A stretch of 64,000 nucleotides of DNA from Burkholderia sp. 8Y (GTDB taxonomy: Bacteria > Pseudomonadota > Gammaproteobacteria > Burkholderiales > Burkholderiaceae): the NCBI RefSeq assembly GCF_902506145.1, contig NZ_LR733520.1, forward strand, positions 902,640 through 966,639, written 5' to 3'. A program made the position numbers and the translations under genes. Below are positions 27,398 to 35,232 of the stretch, one piece after another. The notes beneath the pieces were generated by a model. That model was not told where the DNA came from. It did no database searches and saw only the letters and a list, made by a program, of their open reading frames with translations. Within the stretch, counting starts at the first letter, position 1. Each line of letters begins with the position of its first letter.

Positions 27398-28558
27398 TTA
27401 CGCGACGAACGCGGCGCGCGTCGCTTCGCTCGAGCGGCGCTGATGCTTGAAGAACTCCCACAGCACGGCGGACGAATCCGGCCCTTTCGACGAATGGAAC
27501 GCGACCGTGTCGTCGCCGCCCGCCCATGAGTGGCCGAGACCGCGGACCACCGAGGTCTTCACCACGCGCCGCCCGTTCTTGAAGTAGTCGCACACGACGC
27601 CATCGGGATGCGTTTCCTCCCGCACTTCGCCCGCGCGGGGCTTGCCCGCTGCGTCGACGAAGCCGTTCAGCCGAAGAAACTGTTGCGTCAGTTGCTCGGC
27701 ATTCTTGGCGGTCACAACCGAATCGAGCTCGCCGTGAAGAATGACCGCCGGCATGCCCGGATAGTCGCGCACGTCGAGCGCGGCGTCGATGAGCGTGATC
27801 GGGTCGGTCCGGCTGCCGCGACGCATGACGTCCATCGCGCCGATCGCCGAGTTCGCCTCACCGAAGACGACGCCCGAGTGCAGGCCGACGGCAGCGAACA
27901 AGTCGGGATAGCGGATCGCAAGCAGCGCGGACAGGCCCGCTCCCGCCGACATCCCCGCAAGATAGACGCGCTCGGCGTCGAATTGATGCTCGGCGAGCAT
28001 CGCGCGAATCAGCGACACGATGGACGCCGCCTCGCCGCCGCCCCCGCTCGTCGAATCGTCGTACCAGTTCCAGCAGCGATGCGGGTGGTCGTGTTTCGAT
28101 TGCTCGGGATACAGCACCGCGAAGCCGTATCTGTCGGCGAGCAGGTTCATTCGCGTGCCCTGCGCGAACTCGTCGGCGCTTTGCTGGCAGCCGTGCAGCA
28201 TGACCACGAGCGGCAAGCGGCCGAGGCTGGTCCTGGGCGGAACGTACAGCGCGTAGGCCAGATGGTTGACGAATCGGCCCGCCGCTGGCGGGGCCGAATG
28301 GTACGAGCGGTCCCACTTGCCGCGCGCCCAGGCTGACGCGCGTGGCCTGACGCGCGACTCGCGCATGTCCGGGCGCGCCGTGGGACGCGGCGCAGTCGCG
28401 GCCTTTTTGGCGGCGCCGGATTTCAGTTTCGAGCGGACAGTTTTCGGGCGCGCTGGCTTCGCGGCGGGGCGCGGCTTGGGCGGGCGAATGGTTTCGACTT
28501 GGCCAGCGACCAGGCGTCTCAAGCCACGCAACCAAAGCTTCGTCAGGCTCTTCGACAT
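27398..28558 (-). CDS. PHB depolymerase family esterase (LpqC-like)
   Basis: A 386-residue esterase. The first ~85 residues are a basic Lys/Arg/Pro/Ala-rich tail with no clean signal peptide. The alpha/beta-hydrolase domain then shows LPLVVMLHGCQQSADEFA (oxyanion region, 116-133), the lipase box GMSAG with Ser204, an Asp in HGELDSVV and His in LGHSWAGG. This is the catalytic arrangement of type 1 short-chain PHA depolymerases and feruloyl-esterase relatives. In Burkholderia such proteins are often intracellular or associated with PHB granules; the basic N-terminus might support granule or nucleic-acid contact, which is inference. Divergent from the PAP2 gene. Confidence 0.88.
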   Translation of the reverse strand: MSKSLTKLWLRGLRRLVAGQVETIRPPKPRPAAKPARPKTVRSKLKSGAAKKAATAPRPTARPDMRESRVRPRASAWARGKWDRSYHSAPPAAGRFVNHLAYALYVPPRTSLGRLPLVVMLHGCQQSADEFAQGTRMNLLADRYGFAVLYPEQSKHDHPHRCWNWYDDSTSGGGGEAASIVSLIRAMLAEHQFDAERVYLAGMSAGAGLSALLAIRYPDLFAAVGLHSGVVFGEANSAIGAMDVMRRGSRTDPITLIDAALDVRDYPGMPAVILHGELDSVVTAKNAEQLTQQFLRLNGFVDAAGKPRAGEVREETHPDGVVCDYFKNGRRVVKTSVVRGLGHSWAGGDDTVAFHSSKGPDSSAVLWEFFKHQRRSSEATRAAFVA

Positions 28559-28845
28559 TCGGCTGGTTCTCCTAAAGCGTATTCAGATGACGCGCAATTC
28601 TCGGCGCCGTGTTGCACTGCACAATACCATCAAATTCGCCGTTTGGCTTGCTCGTACTTTTCGCCGTTCGAGAGCGTTTCCGTCAATTCACATAGATAAA
28701 CCGCTGTTCGATGCTTTTGCAGGCATTTATCGCGGGAAATGAGGTCCAAGTTTCGTACTGCTCCGAGCAGCTATACTTTCGCCTCGCCCGCACCGATCAC
28801 CCCGTTGCTGCCGCAATGCAGCAACTGCTATTCCCAATAAGTGTG

Positions 28846-29535
28846 ATGAACGTCGATCTACCCGCTTCCCTCTGGATGAGCATTACCGCGCTTGGCAGCA
28901 TCGGCGTCATGTTGCCGGTGGGGCTTGCCGCCGCCGCGTGGCTCGCCCTCGGCTACGGCTGGAAGTACACGATTCAGTGGCTCGCGCTGCTGGGCGCGGG
29001 TAGCGGATGCGTCGCGCTCAGCAAAATTGCGTTCATCGGCTGGGGAGTCGGCATGCGAAACATCGACTTCACCGGCATCAGCGGGCACGCGTTCATGGCG
29101 ACGGCGGTGCTTCCGGTCGCGTGCTTCGTGGCGCTGTTGCCGGCGCGCGGGGCCGTCCGGGCGGGCGGTGTCGCGTTGGGACTGCTGCTGGGCGTCGTGG
29201 TCGGCGGGTCGCGCGTCGTGGTGAACGCGCATTCGGTCTCGGAAGTCGTCACGGGATGCGCGCTCGGCGGCGCGGTCGCGATTGCGTTCGTGTCGATTGC
29301 GTGGAGGGCAGAGCCGGGGAAGCTCTCGCCGACGCCCGTGACGGCGAGCCTCTGCGCAGTCGTCGTGGCGCTGCACGGCGTGCCCGTGCCGACGCAGCAC
29401 TGGATCACGGAAATCGCGCTCGGACTGTCTGGCCACGGGCGCCCGTATGTGCGAGCGCGCTGGAAGGCGAAAATCTATCGCGCGCCCGAGCGGCGCGCCG
29501 ATCTGTACGCGCCGCGCTATCGCGCCGCCGCGTAG
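28846..29535 (+). CDS. PAP2-superfamily phosphatase, membrane-bound
   Basis: A 229-residue membrane protein with about five or six hydrophobic spans. It keeps the PAP2 signature: SGH (79-81) and SR-x5-H (S122, R123, H129: SRVVVNAHSVSE). The first motif, K-x6-RP, is not obvious, with only K-x-x-x-x-x around 60, so activity should be treated with caution. Family members dephosphorylate lipid phosphates such as undecaprenyl pyrophosphate or phosphatidic acid. The ATG at 28846 is chosen because a TATACT box (28772-28777) lies upstream of it; the frame is open from 28711 and an ATG at 28816 is also possible. The C-terminal ~40 residues are basic and cytosolic. Confidence 0.8.
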   Translation: MNVDLPASLWMSITALGSIGVMLPVGLAAAAWLALGYGWKYTIQWLALLGAGSGCVALSKIAFIGWGVGMRNIDFTGISGHAFMATAVLPVACFVALLPARGAVRAGGVALGLLLGVVVGGSRVVVNAHSVSEVVTGCALGGAVAIAFVSIAWRAEPGKLSPTPVTASLCAVVVALHGVPVPTQHWITEIALGLSGHGRPYVRARWKAKIYRAPERRADLYAPRYRAAA

Positions 29536-29551
29536 AAAAAAGCGATTCGCG

Positions 29552-30376
29552 TCAGTCGTTCACGCCGATGATCACGCTCGACGCCTTGATTACCGCGACG
29601 GCCTTCTGACCTTCGGCCAGCCCGAGCGTGTCCACGCTCTGGTTCGTGATGATCGCGGTGATGGTGGTCGAATCGTCGAGTGAGAGCGTCACTTCGGCGT
29701 TGACCGCACCGCGCGTCACGCTCGCAATCGTTCCGCGCAACTGATTGCGCGCCGACAGCTTGGCCGGCGAATCTTCCATCAGCATGACCCACGACGCCTT
29801 GATGAGCGCGAATGCGTCGCCGCCTTCCTGGAGGCCGAGTGCCTCGGTGCTCTCGTGCGTGACGACCGCGACGATGTTCTGACCGCCCGGCAAGCCGAGC
29901 TCGACTTCGTCGTTCACCGCGCCCCGCGTGATTTTCGCGATTTTTCCCGCAAGCTGGTTCCGCGCGCTCGTTTTCATTCCCAATCTCCCGATGAGTTGCC
30001 AGTCGCGTTCGAAGCCCTCGATGGCCTCGCCCACGTGTTGAAGAAACTTGCGATGCTCGCGTTCGACCGCGCGATACGTCTCGATCAGGCGCAGCGCCGA
30101 CGCCGTCAGTCTCGTACCGCCGCCGCCCCGCCCGCCGGACGCGGTGATCACGAGCGGCTCGCCGGCGAGATTGTTCATCGTGTCGACGGCATCCCATGCC
30201 GCCTTGTAGCTCATGCCGACGCGCTTCGCGGCTGCCGTGATCGATCCGGTGTCGCGGATTGCCGCCAGGAGCGCGACGCGCGCCGCGCCGCCGAGCGTTT
30301 CGCCGCCGCTCTTTACCCAGACCGAGCCGCCGAACGCCAGCGGTTCGGCGGCGGCGGGCGGTGTCGTCTTGATCAT
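29552..30376 (-). CDS. modE: ModE-type molybdate-responsive regulator with two TOBE domains
   Basis: A 274-residue protein. The N-terminal winged helix (about 30-110) has GSITAAAKRVGMSYKAAWDAVDTMN and GGRGGGGTRLT, the ModE DNA-binding signature. Two consecutive TOBE/Mop domains follow, starting at TSARNQLAGKIAKITRGAVN and at SARNQLRGTIASVTRGAVN, which bind molybdate or tungstate. Full-length ModE represses molybdate uptake and activates molybdoenzyme genes when metal is present. No modABC or molybdoenzyme gene is in the window, so its targets lie elsewhere. ATG 30376 is preceded by AAAGG; a further 17 upstream codons are not conserved-looking. It ends 16 bases from the PAP2 stop. Confidence 0.93.
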   Translation of the reverse strand: MIKTTPPAAAEPLAFGGSVWVKSGGETLGGAARVALLAAIRDTGSITAAAKRVGMSYKAAWDAVDTMNNLAGEPLVITASGGRGGGGTRLTASALRLIETYRAVEREHRKFLQHVGEAIEGFERDWQLIGRLGMKTSARNQLAGKIAKITRGAVNDEVELGLPGGQNIVAVVTHESTEALGLQEGGDAFALIKASWVMLMEDSPAKLSARNQLRGTIASVTRGAVNAEVTLSLDDSTTITAIITNQSVDTLGLAEGQKAVAVIKASSVIIGVND

Positions 30377-30574
30377 CGGTCGCCTTTCAATCGTGGAATG
30401 CGCGAGACGCGAAACGTGCCGGCGCATTATAGCGACGGCCTCCGATGGCGCGCACTGGCTCGCGCGCGCATCACATCAGAGGAAATAGGAATTGTTCACG
30501 AAGTCATGAAAGCGACACATGCCCCGTGAAACATGACCTTTTCCCTTCGCCGGCCTTCGCCCCAAGGACGCATC

Positions 30575-32158
30575 ATGAATCAGGTTGTCTTCCCCCAGAC
30601 GCAAGGCCGCACGCCAGGACAGCGTTTCGCGTTTCTGGTCTTTCTGCTCGCCATCGGCGCGGGCGTCGTGTACTGCATCCTGCACCTGTTCGAGGATCTC
30701 TCGCCGGTGCGCGAATCGTCGGCGTTCCCCTACATTCTGCTCGGCATTGCGCTCGTGATCGCACTCGGCTTCGAGTTCGTGAACGGCTTCCACGATACGG
30801 CCAACGCGGTCGCGACCGTCATCTACACACACTCGCTGGCGCCGAATCTGGCCGTGGTCTGGTCCGGCACGTGGAATTTCATCGGCGTGCTGATCTCGAG
30901 CGGCGCGGTCGCGTTCGGGATCCTGCAACTGCTGCCGGTGGAACTGATCATCGGCGTGGGCAGTTCGCAGGGCTTCGCGATGGTCTTCGCGCTGCTCATC
31001 GCGGCGATCATCTGGAACCTCGGCACGTGGGCGCTCGGTCTGCCGTCGTCGAGTTCGCATACGTTGATCGGCTCCGTGATCGGGGTCGGCCTCATGAATC
31101 AGATGCTGCACGGAAGCAACGGCACATCGGGCGTCGACTGGAGCCAGGCGGTGTCGGTCGGCAAGTCGCTGCTCTTTTCGCCGATCGTCGGCTTCGTGCT
31201 CGCGGGCTTTCTGCTATATGTGCTGAAGCTGGTCGTGCGCGTGCCGGCGCTCTATCAGGAGCCGAAGAAAAACACGCCGCCGCCGTTCTGGATTCGCTGC
31301 CTGCTGATTCTCACGTGTACCGGCGTGTCGTTCGCGCACGGCTCCAACGACGGCCAGAAGGGCATGGGCCTCATCATGCTGATCTTGATCGGCACCGTGC
31401 CGACCGCCTACGCGCTCAACAAGGCCGTCACGCCGGCCGAGACGCAGACGTTTCTCGCGGTGAGCCACAGCGCGACGGAGACGCTCCAACGTTACAGCGG
31501 CGGCGCGTCCCCGGCGCCGGATGCACGCGCTCAGGTCGAAAGATACGTGCAGACCAAGACGCTCGCGCCCGATACCATTGCTTCGTTGAAGGCGCTCATC
31601 GGCTCGATCGAGTCGCAGATCCGCCCGAGCGAGACGATCGCCTCGGTGCCGCAAGGCAACGTCCGCAACGTGCGCAACGAGATGTACATCGCGTCCGAAG
31701 CCTTGCGCGTGATGGAGAAGCAGAAATCGCCCGCGTTCGCGTCCGCGGATGCCGCCGTGCTCGACAACTACAAGCACCAGCTCGACCACGCGACGAAGTT
31801 CATCCCGACGTGGGTAAAGGTGGCCGTCGCCGTGGCGCTCGGCCTCGGGACGATGGTCGGCTGGAAGCGCATCGTCGTGACGGTCGGCGAACGCATCGGC
31901 AAGACGCATCTGACGTATGGACAAGGCGCGTCGGCCGAACTCGTCGCGATGCTGACCATCGGCGCCGCCGACGTCTACGGCCTGCCGGTCAGCACGACGC
32001 ACGTCCTGTCGTCCGGCGTCGCGGGCACGATGGCGGCCAACGGCTCCGGCCTGCAATGGCGCACGGTGCGCAGTCTCGCGCTCGCGTGGCTGCTGACGCT
32101 GCCGGTTTCCATCGCGCTCTCCGGTGTGCTGTTCTGGGCCTTCCGCGGACTCTTCTGA
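30575..32158 (+). CDS. pit: Inorganic phosphate transporter, PiT family
   Basis: A 527-residue transporter with about ten hydrophobic segments. Both copies of the PiT signature are present: FEFVNGFHDTANAVAT near residue 62 and FAHGSNDGQKGMG near 250, reflecting the inverted internal repeat of the family. A long hydrophilic loop (about 285-410) lies between the two halves, as in E. coli PitA. It moves phosphate, probably as a metal-phosphate complex, driven by the proton gradient. ATG 30575 is preceded by AAGGA; 14 further codons upstream are excluded for that reason. It lies alone, divergent from modE. Confidence 0.94.
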   Translation: MNQVVFPQTQGRTPGQRFAFLVFLLAIGAGVVYCILHLFEDLSPVRESSAFPYILLGIALVIALGFEFVNGFHDTANAVATVIYTHSLAPNLAVVWSGTWNFIGVLISSGAVAFGILQLLPVELIIGVGSSQGFAMVFALLIAAIIWNLGTWALGLPSSSSHTLIGSVIGVGLMNQMLHGSNGTSGVDWSQAVSVGKSLLFSPIVGFVLAGFLLYVLKLVVRVPALYQEPKKNTPPPFWIRCLLILTCTGVSFAHGSNDGQKGMGLIMLILIGTVPTAYALNKAVTPAETQTFLAVSHSATETLQRYSGGASPAPDARAQVERYVQTKTLAPDTIASLKALIGSIESQIRPSETIASVPQGNVRNVRNEMYIASEALRVMEKQKSPAFASADAAVLDNYKHQLDHATKFIPTWVKVAVAVALGLGTMVGWKRIVVTVGERIGKTHLTYGQGASAELVAMLTIGAADVYGLPVSTTHVLSSGVAGTMAANGSGLQWRTVRSLALAWLLTLPVSIALSGVLFWAFRGLF

Positions 32159-32434
32159 CGCACGACCGGGCGCGTGACATTGCAAATTTTGCGCGCGCTG
32201 ATAGCCGGTCTTTCATTTTGACAAATGCCTTTGCCGCGCGCGCCGTCGTCGATGCGTGCGGCGCCGTGCTGCCGTCGATGCGCGCAGCGTGGCACGGAGG
32301 TTGCTCCTTGCTGCTCGTCGATCGCAACACCGGACGGCCAGCGGTTTCCTTGCCGCTGCGCATAGACGTGTAGCTGTTGGGGAGGGTCCACGTCGAGCCG
32401 GATGGTCGCGCGGTCTTTTATAAGGAGAAGTCAA

Positions 32435-32593
32435 ATGACGATCGGAACCATCCTGCTTATCATCCTGATCTTGCTGTTGATTGGCGCCATCCCGTCCTGG
32501 CCGCACAGCCGTAGCTGGGGTTATGGACCCAGCGGCATTCTCGGCGTCGTGTTGATCGTCGTGATCGTTCTGTTGCTGATGGGCCGTATATGA
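32435..32593 (+). CDS. DUF3309-family small membrane protein
   Basis: A 52-residue protein made of two transmembrane helices (TIGTILLIILILLLIGAIPSW and GILGVVLIVVIVLLLMGRI) joined by a short aromatic loop HSRSWGYGPS. The GAxPxWPHSRxWGYGPSG pattern is the signature of DUF3309, tiny proteins found in many copies in soil proteobacteria, function unknown. ATG 32435 is preceded by a perfect AAGGAG. The frame extends 11 codons up but without a ribosome site. A bidirectional terminator lies 40 bases downstream. Confidence 0.88.
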   Translation: MTIGTILLIILILLLIGAIPSWPHSRSWGYGPSGILGVVLIVVIVLLLMGRI

Positions 32594-32631
32594 CATCTGG
32601 CGGGCGCCGCACGCGTCCGCCGCTCGCCGGA

Positions 32632-32668
32632 AAAAAGAAGGGCGCTCGATGGAGCGCCCTTCTTTCAT
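32632..32668. terminator. Bidirectional terminator
   Basis: A perfect 13-bp stem (32635-32647 with 32652-32664), AAGAAGGGCGCTC pairing with its complement around a GATG loop, flanked by A and T runs. It separates the convergent DUF3309 gene and the 109-residue secreted protein gene. Confidence 0.93.
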
Positions 32669-32688
32669 TCGATGCCCAATTCGCCGGT

Positions 32689-33018
32689 TCACACCCGCAT
32701 GACTTGACCGTTCGGCTCGATCTTGCGGGGAATGACAGGCTCCGTCTGCCTGGGCGATGCCGCCTTTGCGCGCGGCGCGACCGCCGGTTGTTCAATGGCG
32801 GCCTTGTCGGCGATCTGCTTCACCGCCGCCGCGCTTCTCGGTTTCTTTTTTGCCGCTGTGCGGGACGCGGCGTGCGCCTTCGCCTTGCCCTTCGCCGGTT
32901 GCGACTGCACTTCCGGCGGATTCCAGACTTCCGTATACCGCTGCGCCGCCAGCACCGGCGACGTTCCGAGCACGAAGGCCATCGTCAGGAATGCGAGCTT
33001 CAAGTCGTTTCGCTCCAT
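32689..33018 (-). CDS. Small basic secreted protein, unknown function
   Basis: A 109-residue protein. It begins with a signal peptide, KLAFLTMAFVLGTSPVLAAQ, cleaved probably after VLA. The mature part is rich in Lys, Ala, Pro and Gln (AKGKAKAHAASRTAAKKKPR), strongly basic and likely disordered, ending in PVIPRKIEPNGQVMRV. I do not recognise a domain. It lies 32 bases downstream of the LexA-box gene in the same direction and before a terminator, so it may be the second gene of that transcript. No good ribosome-binding site precedes ATG 33018; this start is chosen because it gives a normal signal peptide. Confidence 0.65.
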   Translation of the reverse strand: MERNDLKLAFLTMAFVLGTSPVLAAQRYTEVWNPPEVQSQPAKGKAKAHAASRTAAKKKPRSAAAVKQIADKAAIEQPAVAPRAKAASPRQTEPVIPRKIEPNGQVMRV

Positions 33019-33050
33019 CGGTTGAGCATCGGTTGAGATTCGGTTGCGAC

Positions 33051-33281
33051 TCAGTGACCCTGACGCGCGCTGCGCGACAGAATCGCGTCGAGCGAGCGTT
33101 CGGAGGTTTCCAGTTCGCACAGCGCGGCGTCGAGGCGTGCCATCGAGCGCGCGACGGACTGCGTGCTTTCCTCGCCGTGCGGTTCGCCTCGCGTGGCGTC
33201 GAACGCTGCGTTCACCGCGCGGCTCGCGCGCATGAAGCGTTCGAGTGCGGCGGCTTCGAGCGAATCGTTGCGGGAAATCAT
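33051..33281 (-). CDS. Uncharacterised 76-residue protein under a LexA box
   Basis: A 76-residue, mainly helical, charged protein (MISRNDSLEAAALERFMRAS at the start) with a second helix ARLDAALCELETSERSLDAI and one Cys. No known domain is recognised; it lacks the features of SulA or other known SOS proteins. AAGGAG is well placed before ATG 33281. Upstream, at 33307-33322, lies a perfect CTGT-N8-ACAG LexA box overlapping a good promoter, so it should be induced by DNA damage. The next gene on the strand, encoding a small secreted basic protein, starts 32 bases after its stop. A cell-cycle or checkpoint role is conceivable only by analogy with other SOS small proteins. Confidence 0.72.
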   Translation of the reverse strand: MISRNDSLEAAALERFMRASRAVNAAFDATRGEPHGEESTQSVARSMARLDAALCELETSERSLDAILSRSARQGH

Positions 33282-33306
33282 CGGCAAGCTCCTTGTTGCG
33301 GACAAG

Positions 33307-33322
33307 CTGTACGAATATACAG
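33307..33322 (-). promoter_or_regulatory. LexA (SOS) box
   Basis: CTGTACGAATATACAG matches the CTGT-N8-ACAG LexA operator used by beta- and gamma-proteobacteria, with flanking TA giving the longer TACTGT...ACAG form on the minus strand. It overlaps the -10 box of the promoter at 33314-33341 and lies 26 bases upstream of the 76-residue protein's start. LexA bound here would block polymerase. Confidence 0.82.
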
Positions 33323-33341
33323 TAATGCGACCGCGCAGCAA
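33314..33341 (-). promoter_or_regulatory. Sigma-70 promoter of the LexA-box gene
   Basis: On the minus strand, TTGCTG (33336-33341) and TATATT (33314-33319) are separated by 16 bases. The -10 lies inside the LexA box. Predicted transcription starts about 25 bases before the ATG at 33281, leaving a short leader with AAGGAG. Confidence 0.68.
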
Positions 33342-33544
33342 ACACGCGGCGTACGCCGTGGCGAAAATGCCGAAGCGGCTATTGACCGGGCGCACCGGGC
33401 GTCGCAGACGGCTGCGAGCGACTTTTTGCCGCATATCCCGGCCCGTAGGACATCGATTAAGCCGGGCTTAATTCTCCACGCACACACTCGACGCGCGATC
33501 ACGCCCGGCCGCCGACAGCCGGGCATCAACGTGAGGAATGTGCC

Positions 33545-33817
33545 ATGTCCGTCAACACCGCCGCGCGCCCGGCCTTCGCCAATCTTGCGCGCGCCATGCG
33601 CCGCCACACCGCGCTTAAGTTGAGCCGCTGTCGCCTGTCCGCGCCGATCGAGCGGCCGTGGGGCGAGCCGTACCGCACCGTCGAATGGACGCTCAAGAGC
33701 GACCCGCGCGTGCAGCGATGCGTGCTGCGCGCCGATTGCACGGCGTCTGATATCGCGGACGCGCTGCAAGCGCATACGCCCGGTCGTCGCTACGGGCCGA
33801 CCGACGACGACGACTGA
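33545..33817 (+). CDS. Uncharacterised 90-residue protein
   Basis: A 90-residue, Arg-rich protein with GAGGA placed before ATG 33545. Visible stretches are AFANLARAMRRHTALKLSRC, a central PWGEPYRTVEWTLKSDPRVQRCVLRADCTASDIADAL and an acidic end GPTDDDD. The two Cys in RCVLRADCT are notable. I do not know the family. The last ~115 bases of the gene are repeated downstream in decayed form (33856-33963), so a partial tandem duplication has occurred. Its own upstream gap with the divergent LexA-box gene is about 220 bases. Confidence 0.68.
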   Translation: MSVNTAARPAFANLARAMRRHTALKLSRCRLSAPIERPWGEPYRTVEWTLKSDPRVQRCVLRADCTASDIADALQAHTPGRRYGPTDDDD

Positions 33818-33855
33818 CGCTTGAACCGCGCGATGAAGCTAGATTTACTTGAATG

Positions 33856-33963
33856 AACCCGCGCGTGCGGCGATGAGTTCTACGCGGCGACTGCACGGCA
33901 TTTGATACCGCGAGCGCGCTGCAAGCGTACGCCTCCGCTACGGGCCCTCCGATGACGTCGATT
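33856..33963 (+). pseudogene. Decayed partial tandem copy of the 33545-33817 gene
   Basis: This segment aligns with 33701-33815, the 3' part of the preceding gene: both contain CCCGCGCGTGC, GACTGCACGGC/GATTGCACGGC, GCGCTGCAAGCG and CGCTACGGGCC in the same order and spacing. It carries an in-frame TGA seven codons in, plus small deletions, and has no start codon or ribosome site, so it is a broken remnant. It occupies the gap in front of the toxin-antitoxin genes. Confidence 0.8.
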
Positions 33964-34036
33964 GCGCCGGACTAGGCCGCAAACCGCGTCGCAACGCTAC
34001 ATTTATCTTGTACAAATCCACACATAGACTAACATG

Positions 34037-34064
34037 CGTTAAAGGTTCCTTTGGAGACTTAACG
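34037..34064. promoter_or_regulatory. Inverted repeat ahead of the antitoxin gene, candidate operator
   Basis: CGTTAA (34037-34042) and TTAACG (34059-34064) form a 6-bp inverted repeat spaced by 16 bases and ending two bases before the antitoxin ATG; the ribosome site GGAG lies inside it. Xre/RES systems commonly autoregulate through palindromes of this sort. A weak promoter may lie at 34002-34030 (TAGACT as -10). Confidence 0.45.
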
Positions 34065-34066
34065 AC

Positions 34067-34504
34067 ATGCCCCACGCCGCCCATGCTGCTTCTGCGGCGA
34101 CCGGCCATCCGGCGCCGCGCCCCGCGCCGGACCTCGGCGACCTGTCCGCTGCCGGCCTGCGCGCCTTTTTCAAGATCGCGGAAGCCTGGGCGCTTTCCGC
34201 CGACGAGCAAATCGTCCTGCTCGGCAAGCCCGGACGCTCGACCTTCTTCAAGTGGAAGAACGCGCCGCAAGCCGCACGGGTCGGACGCGATACGCTCGAA
34301 CGCCTCTCGCTGATTCTCGGCATCTACAAGGCGCTGCAAATCCTCTTGCCGGACCCGCAAGCCGCCGATACGTGGATCAAACGCCCGAACACCGCGCCCG
34401 CTTTCGGCGGACGGCCCGCGCTCGAACGCATGCTCGCGGGCAACGTCAGCGATCTCGTCGCCGTTCGGCAGTATCTCGACGCAATGCGAGGCGGCTGGGC
34501 GTGA
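34067..34504 (+). CDS. Xre/MbcA/ParS-type antitoxin
   Basis: A 145-residue antitoxin. After a Pro/Ala-rich N-terminus (1-25) it has a Xre-like helical DNA-binding part (LSAAGLRAFFKIAEAWALSADEQIVLLG) and then the toxin-binding DUF2384 segment (ERLSLILGIYKALQILLPD ... WIKRPNTAPAFGGRPALERM). The segment NTAPAFGGRPALERMLAGN is the hallmark of the MbcA/ParS C-terminal domain. It should bind and neutralise the RES toxin encoded next to it and repress the operon. Its TGA overlaps the toxin's GTG by four bases, so the two are translationally coupled. Confidence 0.93.
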   Translation: MPHAAHAASAATGHPAPRPAPDLGDLSAAGLRAFFKIAEAWALSADEQIVLLGKPGRSTFFKWKNAPQAARVGRDTLERLSLILGIYKALQILLPDPQAADTWIKRPNTAPAFGGRPALERMLAGNVSDLVAVRQYLDAMRGGWA

Positions 34505-35226
34505 CGGGCAATCAGGCTGTATCGAGCTGGCGGGACCGCTGGCCGCATGGCGAACTGGACTGGTCCCCGGCATATCGCGTGATTCCCACGCGCTTTCCCG
34601 CCGTGAATCTCTTCGACCGAGTCGCGTCGCCGCAAGATTTCGACGCCCTGTACGCGCTCGAAGCGATGACCAACGACCGCCTGCGCACGGAAGTCGGCGA
34701 ACTCGATCTCGTGCCGCGCGAAGAACGCTGCTTCGGTCCCGGCTGCGGCCCGATCATGGCTGCTTTCACGCATCTGAACCCAAACGGCAGCCGCTTCTCA
34801 GATGGCAGCTACGGCGTGTTCTATTGCGCACGCGAGCGGCAGACCGCCATCGCGGAGACGCGCTATCACGCCGGTCTCTTTCTCGCGGCAACGCAGGAAG
34901 CGCCGCTGCGCCAGCAAATGCGGCTGTACCGCGTGACGGCGCGCGGCGAAGTCGTGGATCTGCGGGGCGATCGCATCGCGCAGGCGGAACTCAATGCAGG
35001 CATTCTCGCGCCGGACGACTACGCGCCCGGCATGGCGCTCGGGCGCGCGGTGCGGGCGGCGGGCGCGCCGGGCATCGTTTATCCGTCAGTGCGCGATCCG
35101 CAAGGCGAATGTCTCGCCGCCCTGCGCACGACGCTGCTGCGCGACTGTCATCACGCCGCCTATCTCGAATACAACTGGAACGGTCGCGCAATCGATTGCG
35201 TGTTCGAACTGAATCAGGTCGGCTAG
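34501..35226 (+). CDS. RES-domain toxin (NAD+ phosphorylase/glycohydrolase family)
   Basis: A 241-residue RES-family toxin. The name-giving residues are all seen: Arg in AYRVIPTRF, Glu in FYCARERQTAIAETRYHAG and Ser in IVYPSVRD. These residues line the NAD+ site in MbcT and RES(Pp), which degrade cellular NAD+ and stop growth. GTG 34501, overlapping the antitoxin stop as GTGA, gives the right N-terminus; longer frames upstream are antitoxin read out of phase. It is the second gene of the pair and complete, so the module looks functional. Confidence 0.93.
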   Translation: MTGNQAVSSWRDRWPHGELDWSPAYRVIPTRFPAVNLFDRVASPQDFDALYALEAMTNDRLRTEVGELDLVPREERCFGPGCGPIMAAFTHLNPNGSRFSDGSYGVFYCARERQTAIAETRYHAGLFLAATQEAPLRQQMRLYRVTARGEVVDLRGDRIAQAELNAGILAPDDYAPGMALGRAVRAAGAPGIVYPSVRDPQGECLAALRTTLLRDCHHAAYLEYNWNGRAIDCVFELNQVG

Positions 35227-35232
35227 CGCGGA

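Noticed and set aside
27089..27529. A 146-codon plus-strand frame over the DUF3563 gene
   Set aside because: The minus strand has a recognisable small protein with its own -10 box and terminator; the plus frame has none.
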